A stretch of DNA of 64,000 bases from Hydrogenophaga sp. NFH-34. GTDB lineage: Bacteria; Pseudomonadota; Gammaproteobacteria; Burkholderiales; Burkholderiaceae_C. A program made the position numbers and the translations under genes. Positions 35,097 to 45,700 of the stretch are shown one piece after another. The first letter of the stretch is position 1. Each line of letters starts with the position of its first letter. The stretch spans positions 62,001 through 126,000 of the forward strand of contig NZ_JACBGE010000008.1 of NCBI RefSeq assembly GCF_021401345.1, read 5' to 3'. The notes below the pieces were generated by a model, which searched no databases, was not told the origin of the DNA, and saw only the letters and a list, made by a program, of their open reading frames with translations.

Positions 35097-36650
35097 ATGA
35101 ACCAGAAAACCAAGAAAGAAGCGTCGCTGCTGGTGCAAGGCTATGAGGTCGTGATCGGCTTCGAGACCCACGCCCAGCTCGCCACGCAAAGCAAGATCTT
35201 CAGCCGCGCGCCCACGGCCTTCGGCGCCGAGCCCAACACGCAAGCTTGCGCGGTGGACCTGGCGTTGCCGGGCACGCTGCCGGTGATGAACCGCGAAGCG
35301 GTGGCGCATGCCATCCGTCTGGGTCTGGCGCTGGGCTCGCACATCGCCGAGCAAAGCGTGTTCGCGCGCAAGAACTACTTCTACCCCGACCTGCCCAAGG
35401 GCTACCAGATCAGCCAGTTCGAGATCCCGGTGGTGCAGGGCGGCGAGGTGAGCTTCTTCCTCGGCGATCAGAAGAAGACCGTGCGCCTGGTGCGCGCCCA
35501 CCTGGAAGAAGACGCGGGCAAGAGCCTGCACGAGGACTTCATCGGCCAGTCGGGTATCGACCTCAACCGCGCCGGCACGCCGCTGCTGGAGATCGTGACC
35601 GAGCCGGACATCCGCTCCAGCGCCGAGGCCGTGGCCTACGCCAAGGAGCTGCACAAGATCGTGACCTGGATCGGCGTCTGCGACGGCAACATGCAGGAAG
35701 GCTCGTTCCGCTGCGACGCCAACGTCTCGGTGCGCAAGCCGGGTGCGCCGCTGGGCACGCGCCGCGAGATCAAGAACCTGAATTCGTTCAAGTTCATGCA
35801 GCAGGCCATCGACTTCGAGGTGCGCTGGCAGATCGAGCAGATCGAAGACGGTTTCGAGATTCAGCAGGCCACGGTGCTGTTCGACCCCGACACGGGCGAG
35901 ACGCGCGCGATGCGCACCAAGGAAGACGCGGCCGACTACCGCTACTTCCCCGACCCTGACCTGCCACCGCTGGTGATCGCGCGCAGCTGGGTCGACGAGG
36001 TCAAGGCCGCGATGCCCGAGTTGCCGCGCCAGATGGCCGAGCGCCTGGTGGCCGACTACGGCCTGCCCGAGTACGACGCCACCACGCTCACGCAGAGCCC
36101 GGCGATGGCGGCCTACTTCGAGACGGCGGCCAAGGCCAGCGGCCAGGCCAAGATGGCCAGCAACTGGATCATGGGCGAGATTTCGCGCCGGTTGAACAAC
36201 GAAGGCAAAGAGATATCACAAGCGCCAGTCAGTGCGCCGCAGTTGGCTGCATTGCTCAGGCGCATAGATGATGGTTCGTTATCCAACAATGCCGCGAAGC
36301 AGGTGATGGATGTGCTCTGGACGGAGTCTGGCGAATACCGCATCCCAGGGTGGCCCGACGGGTTCGCATCGATTCGTGAATGGGCTCAGGTGCTCAACGC
36401 AGTCACTGAGTCGCTGCGCATCGTTGATGCCGTCATCGAAGCCAAGGGCCTCAAGCAGATGAACGACAGCGGCGCGCTCGAAGCCATCATCGACGAGGTG
36501 CTGGCCGCCAACGCGCCCATGGTCGAGCAGTTCAAGGCTGGCAAGGACAAGGCCTTCAACGCCCTGGTCGGCATGGTCATGAAGGCCAGCAAAGGCAAGG
36601 CCAATCCGCAGCAGGTCAACGACGTGCTGCGCAGCAAGCTGCAGGGGTGA
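35097..36650 (+). CDS. gatB: Aspartyl/glutamyl-tRNA amidotransferase subunit B, with an extra segment
   Basis: A 517-residue GatB, the kinase and tRNA-binding subunit. Signatures are [23 protein letters not shown], the metal-site region and the C-terminal tail domain ([20 protein letters not shown]). It is about 35 residues longer than usual. The excess (residues about 408-446, [15 protein letters not shown] onward) lies in the helical domain between AKQVMDVLW and [10 protein letters not shown]. The DNA from about 36200 to 36440 is visibly less GC-rich, with codons such as ATA, TTA and AGT that are rare nearby, suggesting recombination or an inserted segment. The reading frame is intact. Confidence 0.95.
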   Translation: MNQKTKKEASLLVQGYEVVIGFETHAQLATQSKIFSRAPTAFGAEPNTQACAVDLALPGTLPVMNREAVAHAIRLGLALGSHIAEQSVFARKNYFYPDLPKGYQISQFEIPVVQGGEVSFFLGDQKKTVRLVRAHLEEDAGKSLHEDFIGQSGIDLNRAGTPLLEIVTEPDIRSSAEAVAYAKELHKIVTWIGVCDGNMQEGSFRCDANVSVRKPGAPLGTRREIKNLNSFKFMQQAIDFEVRWQIEQIEDGFEIQQATVLFDPDTGETRAMRTKEDAADYRYFPDPDLPPLVIARSWVDEVKAAMPELPRQMAERLVADYGLPEYDATTLTQSPAMAAYFETAAKASGQAKMASNWIMGEISRRLNNEGKEISQAPVSAPQLAALLRRIDDGSLSNNAAKQVMDVLWTESGEYRIPGWPDGFASIREWAQVLNAVTESLRIVDAVIEAKGLKQMNDSGALEAIIDEVLAANAPMVEQFKAGKDKAFNALVGMVMKASKGKANPQQVNDVLRSKLQG

Positions 36651-36711
36651 GCGGTGTTGTGGCCGGCCCGTTGGCTGGCCCCAGGCCGCGGGTGCGGCGC
36701 CGGTGCGCCGG

Positions 36712-37392
36712 TCAGTTCCGGGCGGCGGGGCTGGACCAGAGCGCGCGCAGGCGCCCCAGCTCTTCGTCGAAGCGCTGGTTGATGCGCTGCTTTTCCTGCT
36801 GCCGTTCGTCCAGGAAGCGGCGCTGCTGCCCGACCTGCTGCTCCTGGTCGGCGATCTTGCGGCGCAGCCAGGCCGGTGCCTGGCTGGGGTCGCCCTTGTA
36901 GAACTCCAGCTCGGTGTGGATGGCCTGGCGTTCCTTGTCCAGTTCACCCAGGCGTTTGTTGACGGTGTCGATCACTTCATCCACCTGGGCCAGTGCGTCC
37001 GCACGGGCCTTGTCGTGCGCGTCGCGGTTCGGGTAGCGCATGATCAGGACGCGGTCGCGCCGGCGCTCCTCGTCCAGCCGGGCCTGCTGCTGCTCGGCCT
37101 CGCGCTTTTCGGCGTCGAGGCGCGCGCGCTCCTCGGCCGTGTAGGACGGTGGCAGCACCCGCTTGGTGGTGCCACTGCTGCTGAGTTCGCGCTGCTCGCG
37201 GTCGATGCATTCGCGGATCGGCCGGTCCGAAGTGAGCCGGCGCCCCTGGGCGTCGATGCAGGTGTAGATGCTGCTCTTGGCCGGTGCGGGGCTCTGGGCC
37301 CAGACGCCCGGCGCCATGGCCAGCCCCATCGTCAAGGCCAGAGCACCTGCGAAGGCGTTGGGGCGGCAGCGTGAGGGCAGGGAACAGGGCAT
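36712..37392 (-). CDS. Secreted DUF4124-type coiled-coil protein
   Basis: A 226-residue protein with an N-terminal signal peptide ending near GVWAQ (about residue 33). Next comes a DUF4124-like motif, IYTCIDAQGRRLTSDRPI, with ECIDREQ following. The rest is highly charged helix, rich in Glu, Arg and Gln (about 85-220), likely a coiled coil. Many betaproteobacteria carry such proteins with no known role. It is convergent with gatB and is 14 bases upstream of pyrE on the same strand. Confidence 0.85.
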   Translation of the reverse strand: MPCSLPSRCRPNAFAGALALTMGLAMAPGVWAQSPAPAKSSIYTCIDAQGRRLTSDRPIRECIDREQRELSSSGTTKRVLPPSYTAEERARLDAEKREAEQQQARLDEERRRDRVLIMRYPNRDAHDKARADALAQVDEVIDTVNKRLGELDKERQAIHTELEFYKGDPSQAPAWLRRKIADQEQQVGQQRRFLDERQQEKQRINQRFDEELGRLRALWSSPAARN

Positions 37393-37406
37393 GGGCGGTT
37401 TGGTAT

Positions 37407-38114
37407 TCAGGTCACGCCATAACGTTGGCGGTAGGCTTGCACGCGCTCCAGATGCCCGGCCAGTCCCTCACCCGTATGGTCTTGCAGATACTGCAGCAAA
37501 TCGGCCAGCCTCGCAATGGCGCAGACCTGCAGGCCCAGCTGGTTCTGTACATATTGCACAGCACTGTGGTCCACATCGCGCACCGCGCCGTCGGGCCCAA
37601 CCTCGGTGGCCTTCTCCTGGCGGTCCAGGGCGATGGCCACCGCATGTGGCGTGGCCCCGGCGGCCCGGATCAGCGCAATCGATTCGCGCGCGGCGGTGCC
37701 GGCGCTCATGACGTCGTCCACGATCAGCACGCGCCCCTTCAGCGGCGCGCCGACCAGCGTGCCACCTTCGCCGTGGTCCTTGGCTTCCTTGCGGTTGTAG
37801 GCGAACGGCACGTTCTTGCCCAGCCGCGCGAGTTCGATGGCGACCGCAGCGCCCAGCGGAATGCCCTTGTAGGCGGGGCCGAAGACCATGTCGAATTCGA
37901 CGCCGCTGGCCAGCAGGGCCTGTGCATAGAATTGCGCCAGGCGGGCGAGCTTGGCCCCGTCGTCGAACAGGCCGGCATTGAAGAAATAGGGGCTCAGCCG
38001 CCCGGCCTTGGTCTTGAATTCACCGAAGCGCAGCACGCCTGCGTCCACGCAGAACTGCACGAAGTCCTGCGCCAGCGCATCCGTCGAGGCGGCTGCATCC
38101 GTATTGACCGACAT
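37407..38114 (-). CDS. pyrE: Orotate phosphoribosyltransferase
   Basis: Makes orotidine 5'-phosphate from orotate and PRPP; 235 residues. The PRPP-binding loop VLIVDDVMSAGTA is diagnostic, with YFFNAGLFDDG, FGPAYKGIPLG and FAYNRKEAKDHGEGG. Start: ATG at 38114-38112 (MSVNTDAAAS). This codon shares the CATG at 38112-38115 with the ATG of the divergent exonuclease gene. The frame is open further upstream inside that gene and is rejected. Confidence 0.96.
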   Translation of the reverse strand: MSVNTDAAASTDALAQDFVQFCVDAGVLRFGEFKTKAGRLSPYFFNAGLFDDGAKLARLAQFYAQALLASGVEFDMVFGPAYKGIPLGAAVAIELARLGKNVPFAYNRKEAKDHGEGGTLVGAPLKGRVLIVDDVMSAGTAARESIALIRAAGATPHAVAIALDRQEKATEVGPDGAVRDVDHSAVQYVQNQLGLQVCAIARLADLLQYLQDHTGEGLAGHLERVQAYRQRYGVT

Positions 38115-38919
38115 GGGAAAGTCCTTGTTCAAACTGACCAGCCTCAATCTCAACGGCATTCGTTCCGCTACCTCCAAAGGGCTGGAGGCCTGGCTGGCCG
38201 GGCACTCGCCCGATTGTATTTGTGTGCAGGAAGTCAAGGCCCAGGCGCCCGACGTGGCCGGGCGCTTCGAGGCCCTGGCCGGCCTGCGGGGGCACTTCCA
38301 CTTTGCCGAGAAGAAGGGCTATTCGGGCGTGGCGGTGTACACCCGGCACGAGCCCAGCGACGTGGTCATCGGCTTTGATGGCGGGGGTGAATTCGACGCC
38401 GAGGGCCGCTGGGCCGAACTGCGCTTCGACACCCCGTCGCGCAAGTTTTCGGTCATCAGCGTGTACTTTCCCAGCGGTTCGTCCGGTCCGGAGCGGCAGG
38501 CCGCCAAGTACCGTTTCCTGGATCTGATGTACCCGCACCTGCAGGCGCTCAAGGCCCAGCGCGAATTCGTCATCTGCAGCGACGTCAACATCGCGCACCA
38601 GAACGCCGATCTCAAGAACTGGCGCAGCAACCAGAAGAACAGCGGTTTCCTGCCCGAGGAACGGGCCTGGATGACGAAGCTGCTGGACGAGGGAGGCCTG
38701 GTCGACGTCTACCGCCGCCTGCATCCCGACACCACCGAGACCTGCTACACGTGGTGGAGCAACCGGGGCCAGGCCTACGCCAACAACGTGGGGTGGCGGC
38801 TGGACTACCACCTGGCCACGCCGGCCTTGGCCGCGACCGCGCGCACCGCGTCCATCTACAAGGGCGAAAAGTTCAGCGACCACGCGCCGCTGACCATCGG
38901 GTACGACCACCCGCTGTGA
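38113..38919 (+). CDS. xth: Exodeoxyribonuclease III
   Basis: A 268-residue AP endonuclease/exonuclease of the EEP fold for base-excision repair. Motifs are SLNLNGIRSA (Asn), VQEVKAQ (metal Glu), GDFN-like CSDVNIAHQ, WWSNRGQAYANNVGWRLDYH and SDHAPLTIG. The start is uncertain: ATG 38113 overlaps the pyrE start codon on the other strand, while the in-frame TTG 38125 would give MFKLTSLN, the usual N-terminus of close homologues as I remember them. Neither has a strong ribosome binding site. Confidence 0.93.
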   Translation: MGKSLFKLTSLNLNGIRSATSKGLEAWLAGHSPDCICVQEVKAQAPDVAGRFEALAGLRGHFHFAEKKGYSGVAVYTRHEPSDVVIGFDGGGEFDAEGRWAELRFDTPSRKFSVISVYFPSGSSGPERQAAKYRFLDLMYPHLQALKAQREFVICSDVNIAHQNADLKNWRSNQKNSGFLPEERAWMTKLLDEGGLVDVYRRLHPDTTETCYTWWSNRGQAYANNVGWRLDYHLATPALAATARTASIYKGEKFSDHAPLTIGYDHPL

Positions 38920-38932
38920 GCCTCGGCGCCGC

Positions 38933-39796
38933 TCACAGCGCCGGCAGCACGGCGGCGATGTGGGTCGAGAACGCGCGCGCCAGCGCGGTTGGCCGCGTGC
39001 GCGCATGGGCGATGGTGATGCCGACTTGCGGCAGCGGCGGCAGTTGCCCGGCTTCGGGCAGCACCAGCAGGTCTGGCGGTACCGCGCAGCGGGTGAGCAC
39101 GGCGACCGCGGTGCCGGCCCGTGCCACCGCCACCAGGCCGGTGAGGCTGCCGCTGGCATAGGCCACGCGGTAGGCGATGCCCAGGCGTTCCAGGCCTTCG
39201 CAGGCAGCCTGGTGGTCCAGCACGTCGGGGTCGGACAGCGCCAGGGGCAGGGGCTGCTGCTGCAACGCTTCGGCACTGGGGCTGGCCACCCACACCAGCG
39301 GCTCGCGGCGCAGCAGGGGTTCGCGGGCGGTGGCGCCGGTGACCGGTACCGACACCAGGGCCATGTCGAGCGTGCCGTCGGCTAGGCGCTCGCGCAGGCG
39401 CGGGGAGGGCGCGCACAGCACCTCGATGCGCGCGAGCGGGTGCTGCGCGGCAAATCCGCGCAGCAGGGGCGGCAGAAAGGCGGCCGCGTAGTCGTCGGGG
39501 CAGCCGAAGCACAGGGTGCCTGCCAGGCCGGAGCCGGTCAGGTCGGCCAGGGCTTCGTCGTGGCTGGCGAGGATGCGCTGGGCATGCGCGAGCAGGCGCT
39601 CGCCCTGGCGGGTCAGGCGTACGCCGCGCCCGGTGCGGTGCAGCAGGGCCTGTCCGGTGGCGTCTTCCAGCCGCTGCATCTGCATGCTCAGCGCCGATTG
39701 CGTGCGGCCGACCCGGGTGGCGGCCGCGCTGAGGGTGCCGGCCTGTGCGATGGCCAGGAAGCTGCGCAGAAGATCGATGTCGAGGGAGGCGCCCAT
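38933..39796 (-). CDS. LysR-family regulator, probably of dgdA (DgdR type)
   Basis: A 287-residue LysR protein: winged helix at residues 5-65 (DIDLLRSFLAIAQAGTLSAA, LHRTGRGVRLTRQG) and an effector domain with CFGCPDDYAAAFLPPLL. It is divergent from dgdA; in Burkholderia cepacia the LysR regulator DgdR controls dialkylglycine decarboxylase from the same position and responds to 2-methylalanine. Assignment to DgdR is from context, since many LysR proteins look alike. Confidence 0.88.
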   Translation of the reverse strand: MGASLDIDLLRSFLAIAQAGTLSAAATRVGRTQSALSMQMQRLEDATGQALLHRTGRGVRLTRQGERLLAHAQRILASHDEALADLTGSGLAGTLCFGCPDDYAAAFLPPLLRGFAAQHPLARIEVLCAPSPRLRERLADGTLDMALVSVPVTGATAREPLLRREPLVWVASPSAEALQQQPLPLALSDPDVLDHQAACEGLERLGIAYRVAYASGSLTGLVAVARAGTAVAVLTRCAVPPDLLVLPEAGQLPPLPQVGITIAHARTRPTALARAFSTHIAAVLPAL

Positions 39797-41238
<1,442 letters not shown>

Positions 41239-41362
41239 TTCTGCCCGCCTCAGGGCCTGGGGCGGTGGGGGTGGCAGGGGGCTGTCAGGAAGCTGACGGC
41301 CAGCTCCGTTACATTTCGTCAAGCGGAGTCGCTTGGCGGTGGCGCCAGCTCCGCGCCGTCCC

Positions 41363-42001
41363 ATGCTCCAGTACTTCACGATTCCCGTCACGGCCTTCGC
41401 CCAGAACTGTTCCATCGTCTGGTGCGACGAGACGATGGAGGCCGCCGTCATCGATCCGGGTGGGGAGACCGAGCGGATCGAGGCCGAGGTGCAGCGGCTG
41501 GGTGTGACGCTCACGGCGATCTGGCTCACCCATGCCCACATCGATCACGCCGGCGGCACCGCCACGCTGGCCGAGCGGCGGCAACTGCCGATCATCGGCC
41601 CGCACCCGGGTGACCAGTTCTGGATCGATGCCCTGCCACAGCAAAGCGCCATGTTCGGTTTTCCGCCGGCCGGCCAGTTCACGCCGACCCGCTGGCTGGC
41701 CGACGGCGACACGGTGCAGGTGGGGCGCTGCACGCTCGGCGTGCGCCATTGCCCCGGCCACACCCCGGGCCACGTGGTGTTCCACGCCCCGCAGGCGCAC
41801 CGGGTGTTCGTGGGCGACGTGCTGTTTGCCGGCAGCATCGGCCGGACCGATTTCCCGGGCGGCAACCACGACCAGCTGATCGCCAGCATCCGCGAGCGGC
41901 TCTGGCCGATGGGCGATGACACCGTGTTCATTCCCGGGCACGGGCCGGAAGGCACGCTGGGGCACGAACGCCGCTTCAATCCCTACGTCGGGGAGCGCTG
42001 A
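41363..42001 (+). CDS. MBL-fold metallo-hydrolase (glyoxalase II-like)
   Basis: A 212-residue metallo-beta-lactamase-fold protein. Zinc ligands are in THAHIDHAGG (about residues 53-62), CPGHTPGHVVFHA, the bridging Asp in VGDVLFAGSIGRTD and the last His in IPGHGPEGTLGHE. This form resembles YcbL-type hydrolases, glyoxalase II-like thioesterases; the real substrate is unknown. ATG 41363 is preferred to the upstream open frame. The response-regulator gene follows after four bases, so the two may be co-transcribed. Confidence 0.9.
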   Translation: MLQYFTIPVTAFAQNCSIVWCDETMEAAVIDPGGETERIEAEVQRLGVTLTAIWLTHAHIDHAGGTATLAERRQLPIIGPHPGDQFWIDALPQQSAMFGFPPAGQFTPTRWLADGDTVQVGRCTLGVRHCPGHTPGHVVFHAPQAHRVFVGDVLFAGSIGRTDFPGGNHDQLIASIRERLWPMGDDTVFIPGHGPEGTLGHERRFNPYVGER

Positions 42002-42005
42002 GGCC

Positions 42006-42698
42006 ATGATCGGTGCCCGGATGCACGTGCTGCTGGTGGACGACCACCCCATCTTCCGCAAGGGGCTGGAGTTTTTGCTGCTCGACCTGCGCCCGGGCCT
42101 GACGCTGAGCCACTGCAGCCAGCGGCAGGAACTGGAAGCCTGCCTGGCCGGCGCCAGGCCCCAAACCTATGACCTGGTGCTGCTGGACCTGCGCATGCCC
42201 GGCTTCGAGGCGCTGCAGGCTCTGGAATACGTGCGCACGGTGGCCCCGGAAACCCCGGTGGTGGTGCTCTCGGGCGAGGAGGACGCGGGCACGGTGCACG
42301 CCTGTGTGGACCTGGGTGCCTGCAGCTTCGTGTCGAAATCGGCGCCACCCGCGCACCTGCTGCAGGCGCTGGAGCAGGTGCTGGGCGGTGGGGTGCACCT
42401 GCCGGCGTCCAGCCTGGGCAGCGGCGACGCGGCCTGGCGCTCGCGGACGGCGGCCGACCAGGTCGGCGGTCTGGTGCTCACGGGCCGGCAGGTCGAGGTG
42501 CTGCGGCGTGTGGTGCAGGGCAAGACCAACAAGATGATTGCGCGCGAGCTGGGCATTTCCGACGGCACCGTCAAGACCCACCTCACCAACGTGATGGCGC
42601 TCTTCGAGGTCGGCACGCGGACCCAGCTGGTGTTCGAGCTCGCACGCCGCGGGTTGTCGATCGACGCGCTGGGCGAACCCGAGACCTCGGCGTACTGA
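42006..42698 (+). CDS. LuxR/NarL-family response regulator
   Basis: A 230-residue response regulator: receiver domain with VDDHP, phospho-acceptor Asp61 in LLDLRMPG and Lys in SFVSKSAPP; C-terminal LuxR helix-turn-helix (LTGRQVEVLRRVVQGKTNKM and ARELGISDGTVKTHLTNVM). No kinase lies next to it on this strand, but the hybrid kinase at 48682-50445 in the same neighbourhood is of the kind that pairs with such regulators. Its stop is six bases from the stop of the giant fusion gene on the opposite strand. A palindrome upstream of the kinase gene (50481-50496) is a possible binding site. Confidence 0.92.
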   Translation: MIGARMHVLLVDDHPIFRKGLEFLLLDLRPGLTLSHCSQRQELEACLAGARPQTYDLVLLDLRMPGFEALQALEYVRTVAPETPVVVLSGEEDAGTVHACVDLGACSFVSKSAPPAHLLQALEQVLGGGVHLPASSLGSGDAAWRSRTAADQVGGLVLTGRQVEVLRRVVQGKTNKMIARELGISDGTVKTHLTNVMALFEVGTRTQLVFELARRGLSIDALGEPETSAY

Positions 42699-42704
42699 AC
42701 CCGC

Positions 42705-45700
42705 TCAGGCGCCCAGCCGCAAGGTGGTGCGCAGGCCGAAGGCGGCCTGCCCGGCTGGTGAAGGCTCGCCCAGCGGCTGCAGGGTGCGGCGCACGTCCAC
42801 CTCGAACCCACCGCCAGGCAGGCGCCGGAGGGTGAGCCGGGCCAGACCGCTGCCGCTCAGGGGCTCCCCCCCGGGGGCGACGGCGGCATCGAGCCGGATG
42901 CCCTGGCACCACACGGTTTCGTCCACCTGCAGGTGTTCGGGCCGGCAGTTGGCGTAGGGCAGCGGCGCGTACAGCGGCGGCGCCACGATGGCCGCCCCCA
43001 GGGGCTGGCCGTCGAGTTGCAGGGTCAGCGCGGTGCTGACGTGGTAGTCGCCCGACAGCAGGACGAAGGGCAGGCCGCGCCGGGCCAGCAGGGTCAGCAG
43101 CGCCAGGCGCTGGTCCTGCGCCATCTGCCAGGAATCGGGCGGGCCGGGGTTGGCCGGATCGGCCGCTGGGTGCAGGCCCGGGAAGACCACCGAACCGCAG
43201 ACGATCACCGGCAGGTGCGCGGGGCCGACGGCATCGAGCCAGCGCGCCAGGGCCTGCAGGGCGAGATCCGGGGCCAGGTGGTGCAGGCCCCGCGAACGGG
43301 TCTGGCGCGAGTCGAGCAGGAAGAAGCGGGCCGGGCCGAGCGGGCCGGTTTCGGTGTAGGTCATCCAGTCGTCCGGGTCGCGCCAGGGCGGGAGCAGGCG
43401 GTCGGGCCCCTGCAGCTTCTGGAACGCCTGGACCGACTGCTGGGCCCAGCGTGCTTGGCTGGCGCTCAGGCGGGCGATCGGCCCTGTGGCCTGCGGATCC
43501 GGCCAGGCCGAGGTGAGCAGCGGCGCAGCGGCGGGGTGGTTGTCGACCCACTCGTGATCGTCGGGGGTCATCAGGGTGGGCACGGAGCGCAGCAGGCGCC
43601 GCATGGCGGGCTGGCCAAAGGCCGTGGCATGGCGCTCGACATAGCGCTCGGCCGGGCTGGTGGTGTCGAGCAGGCCGGCGGTGGCGTCGGCATAGATCTG
43701 GTCGCCCAGCAGCAGGGCCAGCGCCGGCAGCGGTTCCTGCAACGCGTCGGCGAGCACGCGGTCCACGCGTTCGCCATCCAGACCCAGACCCGGATGGCGG
43801 CAGCAGGTGGCCCACAGCGCCAGCGTGTCGGTGCTCGCCAGGCTGTCGGCCGGTACCGAGCAGGCCACGGCCTGGGCGATCCGCTCGCCGGGCGGTGCGC
43901 CTGGGGCGGTGTGGGGTTGCTGCAGGGCGGCGTCGATCCGGGCGTCGTCGGCCCATTGTTCGTCGCTGAGCAGGTCGGGGGTGGTGGCGAGCCGCCGGGT
44001 GGCCCGCCCGGTGAGCACCTGCATCACCAGCGCCTGGCCGGGCGCGAGGGTTTGCAGGTCGGCCGCCGTGACCGCGACGTCGAGGCGGGCGGTGCGGAAG
44101 GCGGTGGTGGGTGGTCCGCCGACCGGCCCCGCCGGGTGGGCCGTGTCGACGGCGACGATCCGTTCCCCGGTCAGGGTCAGCCGCCGGTGGCGGCCCGCCG
44201 CGTCGCGGTACCGCACGGTGAAGCGGGTGTCTTCAGGCGCCAGGCTCTCGCCTTGGCCGTCGTCGAGGATCAGCGACGTCCGCACCGTCCAGCCGCCGCG
44301 GCCGTCCGGCCGCACCCAGCCCAGCATCGGGCCAGTGCGCGGGGCGGCCAGGCGCCAGCGCCGGGGCGGCAGCGCCGGCGGCACGGTGGTTTCGGCGATG
44401 AAGGCGTCGTCAAGGAATTGCGTGACGCGGGCGAACACGTCGGTGGCCGCGCGGCGGCCGATCAGCACATCCAGGTGGCCGTAGCCGGGCAGCGCCTCGC
44501 AGCGCGCGGGGCCGAACCACAGCCCCAGTTGCTGCAGCCAGTCGCGCGTGCGCTCGATGCCCTGGGCATCGAACAGCTCGTTGTCCTGCCCGTGCAGCAG
44601 GAAGACCGGGCAGTGCAGGTGGGCGCGGGCGCGGTCTTCGGTCACGTAGCGGGACACGCCGTCCTCGTCCACCAGCCGGCCATGGCGCACGAAGCGGGCC
44701 GCGTGACCGAACAGCCGCAGGTTGGCGTCGCCGAACAGGCGGTTCATGGCGCGCACCGTGTGGGCATTGAGCTGGTGGTGGTGGAACAGCGGGGCTTCGA
44801 TGAAGCGGATGCGCCGGCAGGTGGCCACGCCGTCGTCGTTGTCGGGCGAAAGCGCCCGTTCTTCGGGCGGCTGCGGCAGGCTGCTGAACAGGCGGTCGAT
44901 GACCTGCCAGACCGGGTGGTCCTGCGCGCCGTGCACGGCAAACGGCACGTGGGGCAACAGGTGCTGGACCAGCGACGGCACCCAGGTCTTGGCCCGCGTG
45001 GTTTCGGTGCCCAGGCAGAAGGGGTGGACCTGGCTGGACACCAAGGCGTAGAGCATGGACGCGCCACCCGGGTGCTGCAGCCGGCCGTCCAGCAGCGACA
45101 TCCACAGCGAGGCCGACCCGATGCACTGGGCAAAAGCGGCGATCTGCAGCGGCAGGCCGGGGGGCAGGGAGTGCGCGTGTTCGCGCTGCACCGTGGCCAG
45201 CACGTGCGCCACGGCGACGGGCACGTCGTGCTCGGCCAGCATGTCGACGCTGAAAGGGGTGCCCGCGTACCCGCTGCGCGAGGACATGCGGCTGTCCAGC
45301 AGCCACACTTCCTGTCCCTGGGCGAGCAGCGTATCGACCAGGTGGGGGCTTTCGCCGTTGGCAAAGGTGTAGCTCAGGCTGGACTGGCCGAAGGCGTGTA
45401 GCAGCAGCACGACCCGGGCGCGCACCACCGGCCGGCCGTGGCTGTCGCGCGTGCTTCGTGGTCCCGTCACCGGGCCGTGGGACGGGCGGTATTGCCACAG
45501 GCGCAGCATCAGGGGTTCGGCGGCTTCGTCACCCCGGTCGGCGCTCGAAAAGCCGCGGGGCACCCGGATCGTGTGGGCCACCGGCTTGGCGGTGCCGGAC
45601 CGGTCGGTGGCGCCCTCGTCCTGTGGGGAAGTATCGGTCAGCGGCCGGTGGGAATAGTGGGGCAGGCGGAAGTCGAACAGGTGTGTCTTGAGCGCCAGGC

